64,000 nucleotides of DNA, from assembly GCA_013365325.1 (NCBI GenBank), contig JABVXV010000032.1:186001-250000 (forward strand). The letters run 5' to 3'. This DNA comes from Dipetalonema caudispina (lineage: Eukaryota > Nematoda > Chromadorea > Rhabditida > Onchocercidae). The notes beneath the pieces were generated by a model. That model was given only the letters and a program-made list of their open reading frames with translations. It made no database searches and was not told where the DNA came from. Below are positions 1 through 14,000 of this stretch, piece after piece; positions within the stretch are counted from its first letter, which is position 1; each line of letters begins with the position of its first letter. The translations under genes and the position numbers were made by a program.

Positions 1-1950
1 CTTCGATTATGGTTGAAAGTAAAACACGATCCGAAGTTTGGATCAACGTGAGTTAAGAAATCACTAAAATAAGTTTGGATAAGAAATGGATATCAATATG
101 AAAATAAAACAGCTTCTGTTGGTTATTCATCACTTTTTTTACATTAAAACTATGAATAACAAACTATTAATAGAAATTTTGTTTGATTCTGGCACAGGTC
201 ATGAAATAGAAACCTAGTTTTAGCTAACTTTCAATCTCTTGGCAGTAGTAGTATTAATGAAAATTTCATATTTTCTATCCAGCCAAGCTTTACTATGCAA
301 GAAATTTTTATAGTCGAATGGTGTATTACTGATCGATGTCGCAAGCGACTCCATTAAATGAACATTTATGGACTAATTCACGTTTCGTTGTTGAAATTCT
401 TTCCCGATCATTCATTGGTAAAGCTGCCATTGCAAATATGATATTCTCTTTGGCTTTTGTTACAATTGCTACCTCAAAAATTTCGTTAAAACGATTAGGT
501 CTGTAAATTTTCTCACTTCATTCGCTTTTCGTTTTTATTCAAATTTCTTTTAATAGAAGATGCATTTCTGAACAAATCTCACCTCATCAATCATTCCATC
601 GAAACCCATTGCTTCTACAAACGTAGGGTCTTCCGTGGGTTCACCATTTTTCAGATATTCCCAGATATTGATTATATCGGAATCACCATCATATGCAACA
701 CAAAAAACACCAGATGGTGCGCATATACACGGAATATTGCTAATTTGTTGCGCCGTTATATTCATTGTCATTTCTGATCAGTTGGAAAATTTAATCATAA
801 AATAATTCAAATGTTCAAATATTGTAATACGATACTTTATGCTAAAGATTATCATCGTAAATTCAGAAAAATAAAACCTCGCTCGCAGAATGCTCGAAAA
901 TCACAACTTTGGCATGTATTCTTTGACCAATAGAAATCGAGATAACATGGCCAAACATCTTTCGTATTTCTGTCAAATGCGCATATCCATTTTTCATGAT
1001 TATTCTTTGGTTGTTGATATTTGTGCTTCTCACCCTCGCACTCACTTTTAGTGTCAATCGGACGTTGCATTTACATTTTGAATACCCCTAAAATATAATT
1101 AAAGAAAAATAATCTAAAAATAAACAATTAATCAAGCTCAAATCAGTAGTTAATCTATTCGCAGAAAAAGTGCCCTGTAGATGTAAAATCAATTTATTTA
1201 GTTTATTAACAGCAAGAGAAATTATTTTTGAAACTTAAATTATGAATTTCATCCTTACGAGTTCAAATATTGACACCTTTTGAGTTTCTGCCACAGTGAC
1301 AGCAACTCTTCGCTTTCTTTAATTAATGTTCGACGAAAGAGTTCGACTTGCTTTATTCAGTGCACCGTCAAATGCTGTTAGCTAAAGAATTTCATCAAAT
1401 CAACAAATCTTCCAAATATTTATTTCTCATACTCAAAATTTTGAATAATTTTTCCCAGTCTAATTGGTTGGTTAATAATATTTATGAAATGAGCAAAGTT
1501 CTCACTTCCCCCTTCCACATTGGGCAGGATTTCACAGTTGCTTCAAAGATGGATTTACAAGTAGTCATAATATTGCAAAAAAAAGTTGTCGTAAATGAAT
1601 TATATTTTGAAAAATACCATCCTGCGAACAACATCCACGTCTGCTGCAAGACTAGCTTTATAAGGATTCAAATTGCACAATGTAATCGCAGGAAACGGTG
1701 CCATATCTAAACTTATATTAGCACATTTCGAATTAAATTTAAAAATTTGGAAAAATCTACGTTCACAAATACTTGCTAAACTTGAGCTGAATATCGACAA
1801 TTTTTTCATTGCGATGATACTTACGGAGAACACTTTCAGCATTGTGATACAACATCGTCAAGCATCCAAGAAACAACAATGCCCATATTATTCTAAATTT
1901 ACCAAATTTTCAAGACCATTGCGAAATTCTCTGAAGTGCAAAACGGAATT
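1..1950 (-). CDS. DEG/ENaC (amiloride-sensitive) sodium channel subunit, 5' part, truncated by window edge
   Basis: This is a membrane cation channel subunit of the degenerin/ENaC family. Minus-strand segments in order are: a TM1 segment (about 1777-1900, [20 protein letters not shown] followed by [10 protein letters not shown]); the family hallmark [13 protein letters not shown] (exon 1618-1706); a cysteine-rich extracellular exon ending at 878 (WICAFDR, WPC, CQSCDF); exon 583-773 ([10 protein letters not shown]); exon 330-472 ([17 protein letters not shown]); and exon 1-63 ([11 protein letters not shown]), which runs off the left edge. The second transmembrane segment therefore lies outside the window. 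Exon phases match for 583-773, 330-472 and 1-63. The 1777 to 1706 junction needs a GC donor. The joins between 1618 and about 1060 are unresolved. An apparent 1-base frameshift lies near 1901. The true N-terminus was not fixed; a possible coding stretch lies at about 2000-2100. Which degenerin paralogue it is cannot be said. Confidence 0.85.
1707..1776 (-). other. 70-bp GC-AG intron in the DEG/ENaC gene
   Basis: The coding frame ...IVDIQLKF is interrupted after base 1777 by GCAAGT and resumes at 1706 with [17 protein letters not shown] after GTTTAG. Only a GC donor keeps the frame; reading through meets TGA within a few codons. GCAAGT is the normal extended consensus of GC-type U2 introns. 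Confidence 0.7.
1898..1904 (-). other. apparent +1 frameshift just before TM1 of the DEG/ENaC gene
   Basis: On the minus strand, the frame carrying [14 protein letters not shown] (from the acceptor at about 1951) meets a TAA at about 1901. Reading on after one extra T continues directly into [12 protein letters not shown], the TM1 start. No intron of workable length fits: the only GT...AG here would be 10 bases long and would create a stop. So this is a sequencing or assembly indel, or the copy is damaged. Confidence 0.45.
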
Positions 1951-2109
1951 CTAAAAAAAACTTATAATAAATAGACAAATAACCTGTAATATTTGTTTTG
2001 TGCATGCACACTTGCACACTTGTTCCATGCATACTTGTTTTACAACAAAATTCTTTAAAATGCCATACCAATCTTTTTCGTAAGGTAATGATTTCAGGTC
2101 AAACTCTTC

Positions 2110-4838
2110 GGTAGCAAGTTCACACTAAATCGAAATTATTTCCTTTTTAATTCTGATAATTTCAATGAACAATAAATCAGGAAAAAAAAGAATTATGCTA
2201 GCATACTTGTACAGATGAATTGGTTAAACCATAACATTTGCATAACCAAAATTGCCGTAATATTCATTTTCATTTAAAAATATTTCAGGTGAGCAATCCT
2301 GCAAATTTACATGAAACTCGAATTAATATCTTTATAAAAGAGATTTAAATACTTGAATGGCAGTGTTTCAGATGTTTAAGAAAGAAATAACCCGAAAATA
2401 TGCCAAAGAAGCGCCGTAAACTGCTCTTATGTATCCCGCGCTGTCTTTCAAATAATCGAAATTTTTCATTTTTGTTATCCAAGATATCTAAAATTGAATG
2501 AATGATCAAAGGTCCCAAAATTGTGACTATTAATTCTTGTTTTTTTACAAATCGCAATAATAAATAAGAAGGAATGAATAAAAAAGGGGCTCAGAAAATG
2601 TTTCAAAAATGCTAATAAAGCAATGATCGTCTACGCCTTAACATTTTCTTTTTCATTTTATAAGAAATAAAATTTCAGCTTAGCAAAATTTAATGGAATT
2701 CAGGAAAGTTCAATAAAAACTAAAATTTTCTGAAACCTAAAAGAACAGAGGATTAAGGATGGAGTTAAATTGGTGAGTGAAGTAATATAAAATGTACTGA
2801 GGCTATCGATACTTCATATGCTCAAATATGCATAAAACATTTCGCATTCCTCATTACAGGATGTTGTTATCAACTACTTTTTCAATTTCCTTTGCTAAGC
2901 ATCTTCAACAAACAACATATCAATATTCTGAAAAACTTTATCAATTTTTAAGCATTAATTTACAGTATTATTAAAAAGTAGGTTTATCTGCCTTCGAATT
3001 TGAGCTTCTTAATCTCGACTGAAGTCATAATGAGATGAATTGTCAACAGTTTTACAAGTTTCCAAACAACCACATTAGTTAGTTAGTTATTCATCTTTTG
3101 TCAATTCCATCCCATTCTTCAAAGATTCTGTGTCAACAATGTTTGTCGTATGGTATGACCAGCTGAAATGTAACCTAAATAGTGCAATCATTCTAACCAG
3201 TGGATATACTGGGAAAACATTGAGTTTTTTTTGAGACAAAAATTTGAATCCGCTAAGCAAAACTTTGCAATCAATATATTGAATAACTCAACTTTACCTT
3301 CTTGTAAGTTGCTCAAATAAGAGGAAGAATATCGATTGAACAAATATTTTATATGGATATGTAAATTTAGCAAGGTTAAACGACTGAATTTCAAAAAGCT
3401 TCGGAACTGGTATCTAAGGAATTTTTCAAGACTTAAAGAAGACTAAATTTTTTTCGAGAACGTTTACATATTTCCGATGTATTCTGAAAACTTCAAATTT
3501 TCACAGAAACAAAAGTTTAAGAAAAGATGAAAATTTAAGATTATAAATTTAGGGAATCAAGTTGAGGAGCTACACGGTACCATATTCAGCATCGACTGAA
3601 TGTTAGAAAAATAACGCGAGATCCAGAGAAAGTGATAAAAAACAAAATCATTGAATGATCAAGCAGGTCAGGACAAAATCACGCAATTCGCATGAAATAC
3701 GTTTTCAGAAAAAACAAGATTATTCTTCCCAAATTTTCCAAATGTTTTTCAGAAGTTCACGTACTGAGTTCATCCTAACTTCTATATCTTTAATAAACAA
3801 GCAGTGATACTTTCGAGACACGACATTGTTTTTAATTGGAAATATTAGGGATGCACTCACATTTTCTATTTCAAAAGCATTTACAATGAATTACTGAAAC
3901 TAAATTATCAGATTCTCCAATAATTTGGTTATCTACATTATGTGAAATAGATGAATGTTCTAGAAGTAAAAGGAGTAAAAATATGTCGTTTATCATCCAC
4001 ACTTCAGGCAAGATATTCTAATTACTGTACCAGTTAGTTAAGGAATATAACTTTCAACGTTATTTGAATTAAATGCCATTGTCGCTATTAAATAACCGTA
4101 CCATACGCTTGTTTTCTCTTCCGCTTCCGTTTTCCTCTATCTCTTGACTGGAATATAATGGATCATCCATTCTGATAAATAATTAGATATTTACAATCAT
4201 TCTTTTTGTAATAAGTCTACCTTCCAGTCAGTTAATTGCCTCATAAAAGTTTGAGAGCGACACTTCAAAACTGTATCTTACTGTTGCAAAAAGTTTTGAT
4301 GAACTATAAGTTCAATGAAGTCCGCAGAAACTGACATTTCAGAAGTTGGCGGTCTGGATTGCACTTCATAGCAGATGAACTATTTGATTATCCACTTCAC
4401 TGCATTTGGAGCATTGCACGAATTTATCAGATTATTTGGAATCTTTCTGAAACACATATCCTACGACCAACTATTAAATGAATTTACATATCGTGAACTG
4501 CAATTCCTTAGTTCTGTGCAATCAATTTTTGTTTGGTCCATTAATAGCTTCTCTGTTGCTTATATTATGCAATGTGTTAAAATGTGCAACAGGCATTACG
4601 AATCTGTGGGATGATACTTAACACCTCACATTACACTATTTTTCACAATCAGCAATTCCATTATATTTGAAGCAGTATTTGGATTGATCACCAAGAAAAG
4701 GATGATGAGCATTGGTAGCAGAAGCAGCAGATTCTGAGTTATAACTTGTTTAGAACAATAGGAGGTCATAGTTAAGAGCAATGCGCTAAATACTGGAAAA
4801 TTTATGTTAAAGCAGTAACTAAACAAATTTTCAAGTAA
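2110..4838. other. intergenic, no gene recognised
   Basis: This stretch lies upstream of the DEG/ENaC gene and downstream of the slt-1 stop, both on the minus strand. Open frames here are short (at most about 80 codons), AT-driven and match no family I know. It presumably holds the DEG/ENaC promoter and 5' exons and the slt-1 3' UTR. No RNA gene or repeat family was identified. Confidence 0.5.
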
Positions 4839-7800
4839 CTATGCAGCATGACATGCTGCTTCTGCTGTACATTGACATTTTCGTACAATGCGAACAATTT
4901 GTGAAGTAGTACTACCATCCCTGCAATGCATTTTCAATCTGCGCCTTTTACTTTTCACAACTGTACAACATTGCTTATTGTCATTACCACACCACCCATA
5001 ACATCGACCATTTTTGATTTGTTCTATCGAACGGCAATTACTTTCCACGTAATGATGGCGAAATTTCTCTTTGGCACAAAAAATTTCACCTGAAATTTCG
5101 AAATTCTGTATGTAGGAAAATTATATTTATCAAAAATAATTCTATGAAATATAAGTGTATCCTATAAAATCCCACAATATAACTTAAACAGCTTACGTCG
5201 TTGGCAATGTGTACCACTATAACCAGGAGGGCAATGACATGTGTAACCGTTGGATAATGAGGAATTCGTAATGCATGTACCGCTGTAGCATTGGACACCA
5301 CTACAAAGATCCACACTTTTAGCGCATCCGTTTAAAATCCTTTCCTTTTGTTCCGCTTTATCGAAATCAACTATCACATTATTGACATGAAAGTCGGAAA
5401 TACATCCTAAAATCCTATTCCAAGTTTACCATATACGATATCAGTAGTATTTGTTCAATTGATGATATCCTTACAAAATCAAAAATGACACAACATTTGT
5501 TAATCATTGCTTTATCTCACTTTGTTAAATAATTTCCGCATGAATTGCCCTGCAAGTTAATGAAATCAAACCAAAGGGTTTCTAATTTGGATATTTCGGT
5601 ATCGATAATGTTATTTCAAATTAGTTGTAATCAGCTTCCCATAAAAATACTGTTCTATTAGTATTAATGGGAATGAAACACAGGCTTCACCAAGCTTCAA
5701 ATTTCATTTCAATTTTATACACTTCTAAGCAACAGAAAGTGCTTTATTATTTTGTACTGATAGTGGCAAAACATGTGACAAAACAAAAGATACCAAAAAA
5801 ATGGAGCCAATAGAAATCTAACATTTGAAATTCGGCTCATTGAAATTTACCTTTAAAGCTATGTGTTTGTTTCAAATGAAAAGCAGTGATTGCTTTAACG
5901 GCAACAGAGGTTGGAACACCACCAATATATAAGAAATTCTTGCTTGTTAATACAAACGTTTCCTTTGGACCACTATTGACAACAGTCTGTGGCTCATAAT
6001 TATCAATTTTCAACGTTAACACTATTCCTTTGATATGAATTTCTATCCGATGTGGACGCCCATCATGCACTAAACAATGTGTAATAATGGTGAAATTATA
6101 TTTCGATATTTTAATTAAGATTCACATAATCTATAATAATTTAATAACATTCCCTTTTAGCGAAACTATTTTTGATGTTTAAGAATGTTTTGGTATTATC
6201 TTCAGAAAGTATAAATCCTTTCAATTATACTGGAAGTACGCATCGATGTTTAAAAAAATTACCAGTAACATAGCTATACATATGAGATGCAGGGAAATTG
6301 CCTACACAAAATGAAATTTTCAAACGACCATCGTATAATTCTACCGATAAATGCGCATTATCGCCATAATATATAATAACTCCAGTGCTGAAATAACCGC
6401 AGTAAATGGAAATCAACGCTGATCAATATCTTTAATGCTTTGTTTAATCACTCGAAAATTTAAATCACTAGAACAATAACCTAGCAGTAGTAATTAATGT
6501 AAATGTTAGATTCCCATCCGGTGAAGCGATAAAAGGTTCCAATGCGATGAATGAACCATCTTGAACATATCCTGCAGCTCTCAGTTGTTCACACCTCTTA
6601 CCACTGTATCCTTCTGAGCATTTACAAAACATATCGCTTCCTAATTCATGACATACACCCTAAAATTAATTTTATACTTATCCTTATCATACAACCTTTT
6701 ACAGTTGCAAATTCAAAAGATATACGGAAATATAATAAGATGAGAAGAACAGGCTTACATGTTCACAAGAACGTGCATGACATGGTGATGTATTCGGATA
6801 ATGATCACTCGATACCGGTGATAATTCACAAAACTTTCCTGTATATCCATCAATACACTCACATTTGTATGACTGTATACCATCCTGAAAAATTTTTCAG
6901 GCGCAAAGTTTTTATTATCTGTGCATTTACTTTTTTACATTCTAAATTTTTTAGTACTTGAACTTAATAACTCGATATATTAGAATATTATTAAAAATGG
7001 TAAACATGCGATCTGGGAATATTTCAGAAATTAAAAAACTAACAACGCAAACTGCATTATTTTTGCATAAATTATTCTCACAATCATCGATGTTTATCGT
7101 ACAGTTGGTACCAGTGAAACCTGGCAGGCAATTACATCTAGAAAAAAAGAAAAAAAGAAATGCATTTTTTCAATTTCTAGCTACATAGATTGAAAAAGGT
7201 CACCAATCATAATTGTCAGCATCATATTTGTCAATGATGACATGCTTACTGCATGTAACATGACGTGCATTCTACACTGAAAGCGATTCACCCATATCGA
7301 TAGTCGTATTAGTCTGTTTATCCAACTATTGGGCAGATCAACGGAAAAGCAGGAAGTTGGTGGGCCAAGAGAAATGAGTTTGAAAATTTTAGTCTATGAT
7401 ATACGAATGTTAATTTTTTGCTGTGCGCTAAATTACGCCGCCTTACAAGATAAAGGGATACATTTGAAGATTTACAAAATTTATGAAATGAGGAAATTAC
7501 CTATAAGAAAAAGCTTGTCGTACGCATACTCCCCTATTTGCGCATGGATTCATTTTATTCGAACAAAATTCCACTTTTTCCTCACAAAAACGTCCTGTAT
7601 GCGTTGATGGACATTTACATTCATACGAATTTATCTAAATTTCATCGAATCAAGCAAATAATTTTCTAAAAGTATTTCACTAATAGGAAAATACCAGTAA
7701 AGCTTAATTTTAATTGATCACTTCCAGTTATTTAAATAAATAATAAGTTTGTAATACTCGAAGAAATTCAATATTAAAATGAACTTACCAAATCAATGCA

Positions 7801-7964
7801 AGTTGCTCCATTCTGACATTTATTATTTATACAATCATCGATATTTGTCTCGCAACGATCACCTCCGAAACCTTTCAGACAGTGACATTTAAAACGTCCG
7901 TCTTGAAGTATCTGTAAATTATAAAATTATAACACGAAACTTCATTTAAAAGCTTAGTAAACGG

Positions 7965-8028
<64 letters not shown>

Positions 8029-11000
8029 AAAATTACATTACGAAAGGAAAAAAGTTAAAGTCAGAATTCAAATTCTTTCCAAAATTTTAATATTCCTAAA
8101 AGTTCAGCGTTGATACTTGAGGCATTTCAGTGAATATCGGTTAGAATATTTTAAGCTATCAATTCTGCATGCGAAGAGTGATAAAAAGCCTGGGCAATGC
8201 AGTACCTTGCAGGTGGCATTGTTTAGACACGGCTCACCATAACATGCATCAATTTTATTTTCGCAATATTTTCCATGATATCTGGCTGCGCATTTACATG
8301 AAAATGTCCTTCCTTTCATCCTTTGACATGTACCGCCATTTTTACATGGATCATCAATACAGGCATCACATTTGGCCAACACATTTTTCGGCACTTTTTC
8401 AACGCATCTATAAAAAGTTGAGCAATGAAATTTTCACGTAGGTCAAAATTTCCTACAACTCAATAAAATGCAAACATTTGACAAATACAATTACTTAAAC
8501 TGTAATTCATTGGCTGATAGAAGCAACTGATTTCGAAGATTCAATGGAAGTTCACAGCGAGCAATGCCAGCTTCAATGAAACGACTTTTTATCCATCGAC
8601 TGAACCATGCGATACGACAATCGCAATACAATGAATTACTTCCAAGAGCTCTAAAACTTCCAACATATTTATATGGAACATGATATAGAGCACGATTTGA
8701 CAAAAAATTAAAATTTCTTACATATGTGTAATGTTGTGTAGATTGGCAAAAGCTGATTCCGGCAAAACTGAAATATCATTTCCATGCAATGAGAGGATAC
8801 GTAAACTAGTCAAATGCGTAAATGCTTCTTCTTCCAGGCATTGAAGTTTATTGTAACTAAGTATCAACGTTGACAGTTTGGTCAAATTCGCAAATGCTTC
8901 GTTGTCAATTGCAACAATCCGGTTATGACTTAGATCCCTGAAAACTATGATTTAAGGATAAAATCTTTACTAACACTTCTCTTTACAACCAATCAATAAC
9001 GTCGGAATCACTAGTTACTATGGTAAACATGCTCTGGTCAGATGGTCAGCTGATATTCAGCAACTAACCTCGACGTACCCCATCATGGGATGACGAAACA
9101 ATCGATAACTTACAATTTGACAAGACGCTTCAGTTTATTCAATTCAGGAGGAATAAGGACAATATCGTTTGAGTCCAGGAATAACTCAGTAGTTTCAGCC
9201 GGTATACCAGTCGGAAATTTCTTAAGATTCTTGTTCGAACAACGTACTACTGTTTCATGACACGTGCAACCAGTTGGGCAATAATTACCATCGTCCGCAC
9301 AAACATTTTCCGTAGTTTCTCAAAATTTTGCTTGTTTGTGGGAAATTTTTCAATCTTCTTTAATTTCAACACACATAATTTTATTCCACTAAGCTACAAC
9401 TGTTCCATTATTAAACAAACTTTAATTTCGGTTGGTGGCTCACCATTCAAAATATTTTGTTCAAAAAAAGTAAACGAGGGAAATACGTCAAATTTGAAAA
9501 ATCATGCTCAAATTACCGGTGCAGAACAGTTCGTCTTTTTCGAGAGAAGCCATTGTGCGACCCCGCAATTGTATCGGTTCATGACAAATAGCAGAATTCA
9601 GGAAGTGAGATCCATTCATTCGTAAGTAATGAACAAAATCAACAATGTGACAGTTACAGATAAAATCATTCCCATCCAATGATCTGCAAAATCACAGTAT
9701 TTTTTTCTTTTTTTTGATATTCACATTGAAGAACTTTTTTTCCAGGTTTTACTTTGTGCAATTTCTCAGTGTTTTTTGGCTACAATTTCAAATATTATCG
9801 GATAAAGAACTTAAATAGGAAAAGAATCTAAGCTCAGTTAAAGATCTCGAAATTATACACAGATTTTATTGTTGCTAGCTGTGCGAGCGAACCAGCTGAG
9901 AAGCATTTGATCTGATTGTGACTCAAATTTCTGAAATATCGATAAGTTATCAAACTGAAGGAAATATTTTCAAAAAAGTGAAAAAGCTGAAAACCATTGA
10001 AAAATAAAAACAAGTTATTTGGACTGAATAAGACAATAATAGCGACTAAATATATTTCGAGCAAATTAATTTATGTCCACAAGAAATATAAAAGCGGAGA
10101 TTATGGGAAGAAAATGCTCATTAGGTATCTCAAATTATTACAGGAGATAACATATACAAGTTGATAACATAACAGAAAGGTCTAAACTCAAATAATACCA
10201 AGGATAATACAAAAAATTGCCTTTCACGAAATTTAATTTAAATATCACTTTACAACAAGGATTAATTACTGTCGCCGATAACTATCAAGCTGTCGAACTG
10301 ATTAAGCAGTTCGGACTAATAGACACTTTAATTAATAAGTGGACTAAAAAAGAGTGTTTGACGTTTAGTTACTTCCTCTAAAACTGTAGGCAGTATTTTG
10401 AGCAACCGACAAGAAGGGAAAGAAAAAAGAAAAATTGCTGTTCCGATAAACTGATGCAACGGATAATAGAACCTTTCTGATAATTTACAAAAACTTACAG
10501 TTTAGTAATTTGCAAATTTCCACTTCCAAATACTGCAGTCGAAAAATGTTGTAATTTGTTGCGGCTTAAATCGCTAAAAAAGTTAATATTCGTCAATTTA
10601 AACAAACAGATTTCACAATTTAAATGTGTTGTAATGCACATTTAGGATTCTCCATGCATACTTACAGCGATAGATGTACTAGGCAGAACTGCTAACACCT
10701 GGAAAATTGGAATCTTGTATAGGGCAAGAAGAAATCGTAGGAGGAAAAATGTATATATTCGACAATCAAATGATAAGAATTAAATAAATGAATAAATGAA
10801 TTAAATTGATTTACTTATCAGTTAATGCATTGATAAGTTTATTTAAGTAAATGAATCAGTTGACAAAATCTTACAGCTCTTGCACTTTATCTAGTGCAGA
10901 AAACGAATTACTCTCGATGAATTCAATTTCGTTACCATCCAACAATCTGGAATTTAATTTTTGTTTTCTTTTGTTTCATGAGATGAACACAGTGTTTAAC

Positions 11001-14000
11001 AATAACTTGAAAAGTATAAAGTACAATTTAAAAAGATAAAGGAAGGTGGAATACACACAATATGGTTAGATTTTCGAAATGAAGATTAGTTGAAAGACGA
11101 ATGGCAGCTATCTTATTGTTGGACATACGTAGTTCGGTGGTATATCGAGGTAGTTTGCGTGGAAAATCGGTCCATCCTCGATTACTGTAACAGTTGGTAA
11201 GTTAAGGATACGGTGTGAAAAAACTCACTTTGTATATAAAAATTTCTTTTGCGCTAAAAACTTGTAGACTAGATGAGAGATAATATTCTTTGAATAAATA
11301 TCTGATAGTTACGAATAGACGAAGTAATACCTGCAATCAACGAAGGTATTCAAACATGAGCATCCAATCGGGCATGGATGATCGATGATGCAGCGACCGG
11401 CGTTAGCTGTTACATATGCTTCAGACCCTTTAAAATTTATTCAAATTACAAAAAAAAAAAAAAAAAAAAAAAAAAACCATAAGATGATAATTTGCCTTGT
11501 CCAAATCTCCGAAAAACATATTTATTTGATGCGTGTTAAGAACTTAAATTACCTTTACATCGAAACTTCGAATGATGTAATGTAGATATACGTCGATGAG
11601 CTACACGTTTTGGTGAATTACAACGTGCACTACTAGTTTCTACAGCTTTCTTGGCTAGTAAATGAGCAAGCCATTCCTGAGAGATTGTCATTATTTTCTT
11701 TCCGATCTTCGAAATTTTCAAAATAATTCAAATGCATAATGAATAAAATTCCTAAATAAGTGTAAACTATAATGTGCAAAATTAGAGATTAAAAGGCATA
11801 TAATAACGGCGAAATTAAATTCGCATTTTTACAGGAATTGATAAAAGAACTAACAAGATTGCAATCACAAATAATTGGATTGCGGGCTAAATGAAGTGTT
11901 GTTAAGTTGGTCAATCCATCGAAGGTACCATTAGCAATGGAATGAATTTGATTATCATATAAAGATAGTAAATTTAGGTTTGTCAGACTTGAAAAAGTAT
12001 CTCTGCGAAGACATTGTAGCTTGTTGGCATTCAGAAGCAATAACTGAAGGTTAACAAGTCCATGGAACGCTTCTGACGGCAAATTACTTATATTATTTCC
12101 ATACAACACGCTGTAAAAATATAATCTATTAAATCTTTTGAAGTTAGTGGCTTTGCTTCTTAAAATGATCCAGTTCAATTCAAACAAAAATGTTTTTTCT
12201 TCATCTATTTTCTATCATCATTATGAAAAATGAATAAAATCGATGGCTACGATTCCGAAATTTTCTTTAGGACTACTGAAGAGGAAATCTGCCTAATTCC
12301 AGCTTTAAGAGTTTAAAATAATTAATATTTTCAGTAAAAACATTACTTTACGACATTGGAACGTATAAGCTTCAAGCAGTGCTATTAATTTCTTCATGAA
12401 ACTACAATTTTCAATACATCCTCTAAAGCTCTACAGTTTTGACCGTCTAATCTGTTTTGGATCGATTGAGTTCAAAAATCTAACTTGTACATTTTTTTTC
12501 GGGATGTATATTTTGTTTAATAATTGATTTGAAAAAGACTCACAGCGAATTTAGTGATTTCAAACCTTCAAATGCTCGCTGACCGATATCCCCAATACTG
12601 TTTTTACTGAGATCACTAAATACAACGATCTTAATAATACCAATTTAACAATATTATAATTTATATAATAAACCGACTCTATCAATAATTTCCGCTAACA
12701 AAAATGAAATCTCCAAGGAAAGCTTTGATCATTACTTCATAGTAGTTATGAAAAAATTTTGCATTACGTTTACATAATTCCCAACTTACAGTCGTTTGAG
12801 TTGATGAAGGTTATGGAATGCTCGAGGAGGTACATAGGTTATTTGATTTTGTTCAAGTCTTCTGAAAATTTGGAAATTTTTTCGGGTTCTCCGAGAATTT
12901 GAATTTTCTATCAAAATTCCGGCAAACTGGTTCTGTTTCTAGTCGCAAAATGGGTTACATAGAAAAGCGATGATAAATGCATTTTTCCAGAACATCAAAA
13001 AAAGAACTTTAGAATCTTGTCATTCTATCCAGAAGTCACTCACAAAAACTACGGCAATACTGAAACAGTGTAAGCTTACAGCTCAGTGGTTGTTGGGGGC
13101 AGATTAGCTGGGATATGTGTTAGACCACGATCCCGACAATCGATTGTCGTTTCGGTGCAGGTGCACACTGACGGACACACTGAAGCATCGCGACATGAAG
13201 TAGCTGCACGTTTTTCAATCCCAGAGCATTTCATTAACTAAAATTAGATAAATTGATAACATTCCATCAACTTTTATTGAATTTGTAGAAAATTCAAATT
13301 GTAACTAAACGCGCAACTTGTTTTCTGAAATTTCGACATGAATTTAAGCTTCATTACATAAATTCTGTTCCGACAATATTGGCATTTTCTGTGTAAGTGA
13401 TTTACTTGCATAAATTTTTTATCAAACGATAGAAAGAGCACTGCTAGAAGAGAACAAACTTTTATTTTTAGTTAATTTTGCAGAATTGAAAAATAATCTC
13501 ATATCGATCATTGTTATTTCTTTTTCGAATGAAATTAAGCACCATATCAATAATACAGCCACAATCGATTGCTTGTTTAAGTTTGAAACACCATTTTTAA
13601 TTGGATTAGGAGTAGTCCAATTGAAAATATTGTTTCAACTTAAATTTATGGACAGTAGTGATCAGTTTGCAAGATCAAAGCCAAACTGCGCCACAACCAA
13701 ACACTTCTATCTCTAATTGCTTCTAGTGATTTATATTTCTTATCTACAAATTTTTTCCATAAATTTCTAAAATGGCTTCCGTTTTTTTTATTATCCATAC
13801 TTCGCCGTTTTTTCAATTTCTTGAGCTTCTTCACTTTCCTAGAATTTTCAAAAAACTTTAAGAATTTTTGAGAATACCGTTTCATCGATATTTTCCAGCA
13901 TACGAGAATGCAAATGAGCTGGCCGATGACATCGTGTATTTCGAGCCAGTAAAGGTGAATTAGAAATGATTTTTTTCATCCATCGTAAACGACAGTCACA

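Noticed and set aside
863..1057. alternative reading frame of the cysteine-rich DEG/ENaC exon
   Set aside because: The overlapping frame with WICAFDR...CQSCDF joins in phase to the next exon and has the family cysteines; this one does not.
6551..6961. 136-codon plus-strand open frame
   Set aside because: Antisense to slt-1 EGF exons (6481-6659 and 6759-6884); no independent support.
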